Origin: JALYUA01 sp038239305
Lineage (GTDB): Bacteria; Acidobacteriota; Thermoanaerobaculia; UBA5066; Gp7-AA6
DNA: 64,000 nucleotides
Assembly: GCA_038239305.1 (NCBI GenBank)
Contig: JBBSEW010000010.1
Coordinates: forward strand, 9,109-73,108
Direction of reading: 5' to 3'
Shown: one piece after another, positions 60,075-64,000 of the stretch
Position numbering within the stretch: the first letter of the stretch is position 1
Layout of the letters: each line of letters begins with the position of its first letter
Notes under the pieces: generated by a model
The model's database searches: none
The model's input: only the letters and a program-made list of their open reading frames with translations
Told to the model about the DNA's origin: nothing
Translations under genes and position numbers: made by a program

Positions 60075-60887
60075 ATGAAATCCGTCGTCGGAATTTTTCG
60101 CGATAGGGAAGCCGCGACGCGCGCAGCAGCCGCGCTGCGGGACATGGGAATGGGTCCGGCCCACGTCAATGTGCTCCTGCCGGGAGACGCCGACAGCGCC
60201 TCCGCAGCCGGCAAGGTGGAGACGGCCGACATGGAACAGGCCGGGATGGGCCGCGCCGTCGGCGGAGTCGTCGGCGGTGCCTTCGGGGCCACAGCCGGCA
60301 TGGGCATCGGCCTCGCCGCGGCGACTCTCCTCATCCCCGGAGTCGGACCGGTCGCCGCGATCGGGCTTGCGGCCGCCGCGCTCTTCGGCGCCGGCGGGGC
60401 AGTAGGCGGAGCCGCCGCCGCGGGCGCGCTGGAAGATCATACGTCTCACGGACTTCCGAAAGACGAGCTCTACCTGTACGAAGACGCCCTCCGCAGAGGG
60501 CATTCTGTCGTATTCGCGCTCGCCGAGGACGACACGCAGGCCGCCGCGGTTCGCGCGAAGCTCGACGCGAACGGCGCCGAAACGATCGACGCGGCGCGGG
60601 ACGCGTGGTGGATCGGTCTGCGGGATGACGAAGCGGAGCGATACGAGAAGACGGGTGCGCACTTCGCCGCGGACGAGGCGTCGTTCCGCCGCGGGTTCGA
60701 GGCCGCCATGCACCCCGACCGGCGGGGAAAATCCTTCGACTCGGCTCGCGCCGAGCTCGCGAAATCTTTTGGCGTCGATGCCGAAGGCCCCTTCCGCCAC
60801 GGCTACGAAAGAGGTCTCGAGCACGCGCGAGGCGTGGCGCAGAAATTCGAGGAGTCCGAGACGGGAGAGATTGCGCAGAGACGCTGA
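60075..60887 (+). CDS. Glycine-zipper general stress protein (YflT/DUF1269-like)
   Basis: 270 residues from ATG 60075, AGGAGG seven bases upstream. An N-terminal ferredoxin-like domain (KSVVGIFRDREAATRAAAAL) is followed by a long Gly/Ala-rich membrane-inserting zipper (about 66-125, GGVVGGAFGATAGMGIGLAA and after), a second domain (LYLYEDALRRGHSVVFALAE) and a C-terminal helical part. Proteins with this plan are general-stress induced in soil bacteria. Last gene of the three-gene stress operon. Confidence 0.75.
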   Translation: MKSVVGIFRDREAATRAAAALRDMGMGPAHVNVLLPGDADSASAAGKVETADMEQAGMGRAVGGVVGGAFGATAGMGIGLAAATLLIPGVGPVAAIGLAAAALFGAGGAVGGAAAAGALEDHTSHGLPKDELYLYEDALRRGHSVVFALAEDDTQAAAVRAKLDANGAETIDAARDAWWIGLRDDEAERYEKTGAHFAADEASFRRGFEAAMHPDRRGKSFDSARAELAKSFGVDAEGPFRHGYERGLEHARGVAQKFEESETGEIAQRR

Positions 60888-60937
60888 CGTCGGACGGGTA
60901 GCCGGGCTATCCGCTGCCCGCGCACGGTCAACGTTTA

Positions 60938-60977
60938 ACCGTTCCACCGTTCAACCGTTCCACCGTTCCACCGTTCC
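60938..60977. repeat. 8-bp tandem repeat
   Basis: Five 8-bp units ACCGTTCC (one ACCGTTCA) in line, with a diverged unit before them. It lies in the intergenic space before the amidohydrolase gene. Confidence 0.8.
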
Positions 60978-61106
60978 ATCCTGTCAGGCAGTTCAGATGA
61001 CGTCACCCCGGATTGGCTGCTCTCCAGAGCCGACGGTCGATCGCTGAAACGCCGGCGGCTCATTTCCCTGACATATCCTTCCTCCCCAGTTTCAGGAGGA
61101 GGGTCC

Positions 61107-62435
61107 ATGAAGACTTCCATAATCCCGCGGCCGCTGCCGATCGTTTCGCTCCTTGGCGTGTTCCTCATCGCGGCTGCCTCGCATGCCCGCGCGGCCGAGC
61201 CGCCGCCCCGCCTGGTCGCCGTCCGGGCGGCCCGCCTGCTGGACGTCGCCGCCGGGCGCTACGTGGACCATCCGGTCATCGTCGTCCGCGGAGACCGCGT
61301 CGAGAGCGTCGGGACCTCCGTTCCCGCCGGCGCCACCGTGATCGATCTCGGCGAGCGAACTCTTCTGCCGGGGCTTATCGACGCGCACACCCACATCCTG
61401 CTCCAGGGCGACGCGACGGCGGCCGAGTACACGGTCCAGATCCTCCAGGAATATCCGGCTCATCGCGTCGCGCGTGCGATCCGCGCGATGAAAATCGCCC
61501 TCGAGCATGGCTTCACGACGATGCGCGACCTGGAGACCGAAGGCGCCGGCTACGACGACGTCGCGCTGCGCGATGCCGTCAACGAGGGCGTCGTGCCGGG
61601 GCCGCGCCTGAAGGTTGTCGGCCCCGCTCTCTCGACAACGGGAAGTTATCCGATCGTCCACTTCCGGCCCGATTGGAAGTTCCCGACCGGAGTCCAGATC
61701 TGTGACGGGCCCGTCGAGTGCCGCAAGGCCGTGCGCGAACAGATCTCGTACGGCACGGACTGGGTGAAGGTCTATGCGAACACGGGCGGACTGCGCCTGA
61801 CCGAAGACGGATGGGTCGATTCGCCGCCGAACTGGACCCGGGAGGAGCTCGAGGCGGTGGTTTCGGAGGCGCACGCGCACCGGGTCAAGGTCGCCGCCCA
61901 CGCGCGTTCCGACTCCGGGGTGCGCATCGCGGTGGCGGCGGGAGTGGACTCCATCGAGCACGGCGATTCGATCCGGCCCGAGGTCGCGGCCGAGATGGCC
62001 CGCAAGGGCATCGCGCTCTCCCCCACTCTCACGGTCGCCGACTATGTCGCCGGTCCGCGGGCCGAGGAAGGCTGCGCGATCTGCGCGAAGCTGCCCGAGA
62101 TCCACCGCCGCTCCGTCGAGAACTGCCGCCGCGCGGGAGTCGCGATCGTCTTCGGCACCGACGCGGGCGGATTCCCCTGGACGGAGATTCCGCAGGCGCG
62201 CGAGTTCGAGCTGGAGGTCGCTATCGGGATGAGCCCGATCGAAGCGATCCGGAGCGCCACGACCGCGGCGGCCGCGCTTCTCGGAATGAAGGGGCAGGTC
62301 GGCTCGGTCGAGAAGGGGGCCTTCGCGGACCTCGTCGCCGTCTCGGGCGACCCCCTCCAGGACGTTTCGAGTCTTTCCCGGATCGAGTTCGTCATGAAGG
62401 GCGGGGAAGTCGTGCGGGCGGTCCCGGCCCGGTGA
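61107..62435 (+). CDS. Secreted metal-dependent amidohydrolase (imidazolonepropionase/prolidase-like)
   Basis: 442 residues. A signal peptide (about 1-29, ending ARAAE) is followed by the amidohydrolase fold: LLPGLIDAHTHILL with the metal-binding HxH, the Lys in TDWVKVYANTGG, AAHARSDSGVRIAVAAG, DSIEHGDS and VFGTDAGGFPW with the catalytic Asp. The nearest groups are periplasmic Xaa-Pro dipeptidase/carboxypeptidase-like amidohydrolases, common in Acidobacteriota. A GGAGGAGGG ribosome site precedes the ATG. Substrate may be an amino-acid or peptide derivative. The TGA overlaps the coaE ATG. Confidence 0.88.
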   Translation: MKTSIIPRPLPIVSLLGVFLIAAASHARAAEPPPRLVAVRAARLLDVAAGRYVDHPVIVVRGDRVESVGTSVPAGATVIDLGERTLLPGLIDAHTHILLQGDATAAEYTVQILQEYPAHRVARAIRAMKIALEHGFTTMRDLETEGAGYDDVALRDAVNEGVVPGPRLKVVGPALSTTGSYPIVHFRPDWKFPTGVQICDGPVECRKAVREQISYGTDWVKVYANTGGLRLTEDGWVDSPPNWTREELEAVVSEAHAHRVKVAAHARSDSGVRIAVAAGVDSIEHGDSIRPEVAAEMARKGIALSPTLTVADYVAGPRAEEGCAICAKLPEIHRRSVENCRRAGVAIVFGTDAGGFPWTEIPQAREFELEVAIGMSPIEAIRSATTAAAALLGMKGQVGSVEKGAFADLVAVSGDPLQDVSSLSRIEFVMKGGEVVRAVPAR

Positions 62436-63034
62436 TGCTGCGCGTCGGCTTGACGGGCGGGCTCGCCTCGGGAAAATCCACGGTCGGACGGCTGCTCGCG
62501 CTCCGGGGGGCGACGGTATTCGACGCGGACGCGATCGTCCGGGAGCTCTACGCCCGGGGCGCGGCCGGATCCGCCGCGGCTCGGGATCTCTTCGGCGACG
62601 CGATCCTGGATGCCGCCGGAGAGGTCGACCGGGGGCGGATCGCCGCCGTCGTCTTCGCCGAGCCCGAGAAACGCCACGCTCTCGAGGCGCGCATTCATCC
62701 CCTCGTCGGCCAGGAGATTGCGCGCCGCTTCGCGGAAGCGGAGACGGCCGGTGCCGAGGTCGCGGTGGCGGAGTCTTCCCAGCTCCTCGAGGCGAAGACC
62801 GAGTCCCGCTATGACCGGATCGTCCTCGTCGTCGCGCCGGACGAGGAGCGCGTGCGCCGCTGGGAAGAGAAGGGCGGAGATTCCGAAGATGCCCGTCGCC
62901 GGATCGCCGCGCAGCTCTCCCCCGTCGAAGCCTTCGACCGCGTGCACGACGTCGTCGTCAACGACGGATCGCCGCAGGACCTCGACCGGAAGGTGGACAA
63001 ATTGTGGCGGCAGTGGAAAGAGTCGGAGAGATAG
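62435..63034 (+). CDS. coaE: Dephospho-CoA kinase
   Basis: 199 residues. P-loop GLTGGLASGKSTVGRLLA, then FDADAIVRELYARG and HPLVGQEIARRFAEAE, and near the C terminus EDARRRIAAQLSPVEAFDRV, VVNDGS: the CoaE family layout of core, CoA-binding lid and C-terminal helix. It phosphorylates dephospho-CoA to CoA. It begins inside the stop of the amidohydrolase gene (TGATG), an unexpected partner for a housekeeping enzyme. Confidence 0.93.
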   Translation: MLRVGLTGGLASGKSTVGRLLALRGATVFDADAIVRELYARGAAGSAAARDLFGDAILDAAGEVDRGRIAAVVFAEPEKRHALEARIHPLVGQEIARRFAEAETAGAEVAVAESSQLLEAKTESRYDRIVLVVAPDEERVRRWEEKGGDSEDARRRIAAQLSPVEAFDRVHDVVVNDGSPQDLDRKVDKLWRQWKESER

Positions 63035-63062
63035 ATTCGACCGGGACTGGGAAGTGCCGATT

Positions 63063-63101
63063 TCGCGATCTCGCGGTCTCATGATCTCGCGATCGATCGA
63101 A
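63063..63101. repeat. 39-bp dispersed repeat, copy 2
   Basis: Second copy of the element at 32354-32392, two mismatches. It lies between the convergent coaE and D-aminoacylase genes. Confidence 0.8.
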
Positions 63102-63165
63102 TCAGCGATTCATCGGAGATCGGCCGAACGGCCCTCACACCCACCGCAATCGACCTCCGCCGGAG

Positions 63166-64000
63166 TCACGGATTCCGAATGAGGAATCGCAGGCCGGATC
63201 CTGCCGGAGCTCCAGTCACGGCCGGAAGGATCGCCGCCGGCTTCCGCAGCGCCATCCCTGGGCGCGCACAGGTCGGGGAATCGTTTTCGCGCACGATCGT
63301 CCCGTTCACGACGACGAGGTCGAAACCGCGCGAGTAGTGGTGAGGATCGTCGAACCGGGAGAGATCCTCGACCAGGGCGGGATCGAACAGCACGAGATCC
63401 GCGCGGAACCCTTCCTTGATCATGCCGCGGTCCGAGAACGAGAATCGGGCAGCGGGAAGAGAGGTCATCTTGCGGACCGCCTCCTCGAGGGAGACCAGGC
63501 CGCGCTCCCGGACGAACCGGGAAAGTACGCGCGCCGAGGTCCCGTTGCTCCGCGGATGCGGCGCACCCGATCCCGGAGCCGTGACGCCCCCGTCGCGGGC
63601 GACCATCGTCAGGGGATCCGCGAAGATCCTCTCGACGTCGCTCTCGTCCATCGTGTGGTACACCATCTGCGTTCCGCAGGCGCCGCCCCCCCGGCCCGAC
63701 GCGGCACCCTCGCGGCAGATGTCGAGCGCCGTTTCGACCTCCGAGGCGATGTCGTCGGGGCGTCCCATCTCGCAGTTGATCGTGCGCAGATTCTTCCTCT
63801 CGAGCTCCGGCCGGAAGGCAGCGGAGGCGACGACGGCGTAGTCGAGGTGGTCGCGGCCGAGCTCGTCCCGAAGCCGGTGGACCATCTCGCGAGCGATCTC
63901 CGCGCGCTCCCGGCCCTTCTGGAGGCGTTGGACCAGCGCGTGGCGCAGCGATCCGCTCGCCTGGAGAACGCGGTCGGGAAGCTGCACGTCGAGCCCGCTC
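63166..64000 (-). CDS. N-acyl-D-amino-acid deacylase (D-aminoacylase), C-terminal part
   Basis: About 277 residues, entering from the right edge. It reads as the second half of an amidohydrolase of the D-aminoacylase family: NCEMGRPDDIASEVE, YHTMDESDVERIFADP, the metal region VARDGGVTAPGSGAPHPRSN, LSLEEAVRKMTSLPAARF-like LVSLEEAVRKMTSLPAARFS, and GFRADLVLFDPA near the end. It should hydrolyse N-acyl-D-amino acids. The start lies outside the window; an internal GTG at 63987 is not a start. Convergent with coaE. Confidence 0.88.
   Translation of the reverse strand, partial: SGLDVQLPDRVLQASGSLRHALVQRLQKGRERAEIAREMVHRLRDELGRDHLDYAVVASAAFRPELERKNLRTINCEMGRPDDIASEVETALDICREGAASGRGGGACGTQMVYHTMDESDVERIFADPLTMVARDGGVTAPGSGAPHPRSNGTSARVLSRFVRERGLVSLEEAVRKMTSLPAARFSFSDRGMIKEGFRADLVLFDPALVEDLSRFDDPHHYSRGFDLVVVNGTIVRENDSPTCARPGMALRKPAAILPAVTGAPAGSGLRFLIRNP

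Overview
This is a high-GC window (around two thirds G+C by eye) that most resembles an Acidobacteriota genome, possibly a Thermoanaerobaculia-like lineage. The main evidence is a row of six roughly 800-residue FtsX/MacB-type permeases of the Acidobacterial Duplicated Orphan Permease (ADOP) kind, and a BlaI-M56 pair whose peptidase carries a long helical-repeat tail. This placement is inference from gene content; no marker gene is present. No rRNA, tRNA, CRISPR array, insertion sequence or phage gene was seen.

Region 1 (1-23.9 kb, minus strand) is one very long surface-polysaccharide operon, read from about 23.8 kb towards position 1 and leaving the window inside a glycosyltransferase. It opens with a specialised NusG paralogue. 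Next come a UDP-HexNAc dehydrogenase and a 4-epimerase (a route to UDP-GalNAcA), Wzm and Wzt (ABC export), NeuB, NeuC and NeuA (a complete route to a CMP-activated sialic-type acid), an asparagine synthase-like amidotransferase, a phytanoyl-CoA-type dioxygenase, three GT-B or surface-carbohydrate proteins, a pyruvyltransferase, a methyltransferase, four family-4 glycosyltransferases, a Wzy-type polymerase/ligase and a GT2. Nearly all joints are 4-base start/stop overlaps.

Region 2 (23.9-30.8 kb, minus) is the assembly machine: an outer-membrane beta-barrel, a Wza-type export protein, a Wzc-type tyrosine kinase, a CpsB-type phosphatase and an unrecognised membrane-anchored protein. A second O-antigen-ligase-like protein is divergent (30.8-32.3 kb, plus), followed by a non-coding stretch and folD.

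Region 3 (34.1-38.0 kb, plus) is a three-gene operon behind an unusually AT-rich promoter: a BlaI-type repressor, an M56 (BlaR1-like) membrane metallopeptidase with ten 29-residue IHGV repeats, and a secreted protein with eight repeats of the same kind. The shared repeat makes it the best candidate here for an undescribed signalling system.

Region 4 (38.1-58.9 kb, plus) holds a periplasmic adaptor, two MacB/LolD-type ATPases, six ADOP permeases, the tail of a decayed seventh permease, and at its end an NtrC-type response regulator with a histidine kinase that has almost no extracytoplasmic domain. A well-formed sigma-54 promoter follows the kinase and precedes a small stress operon (YtxH-like, DJ-1/PfpI-like, glycine-zipper stress protein; 59.0-60.9 kb).

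Region 5 (61.1-64.0 kb) contains a secreted amidohydrolase, coaE, and the C-terminal part of a D-aminoacylase on the minus strand. Intergenic spaces carry short tandem repeats and one 39-bp sequence present twice, 31 kb apart.
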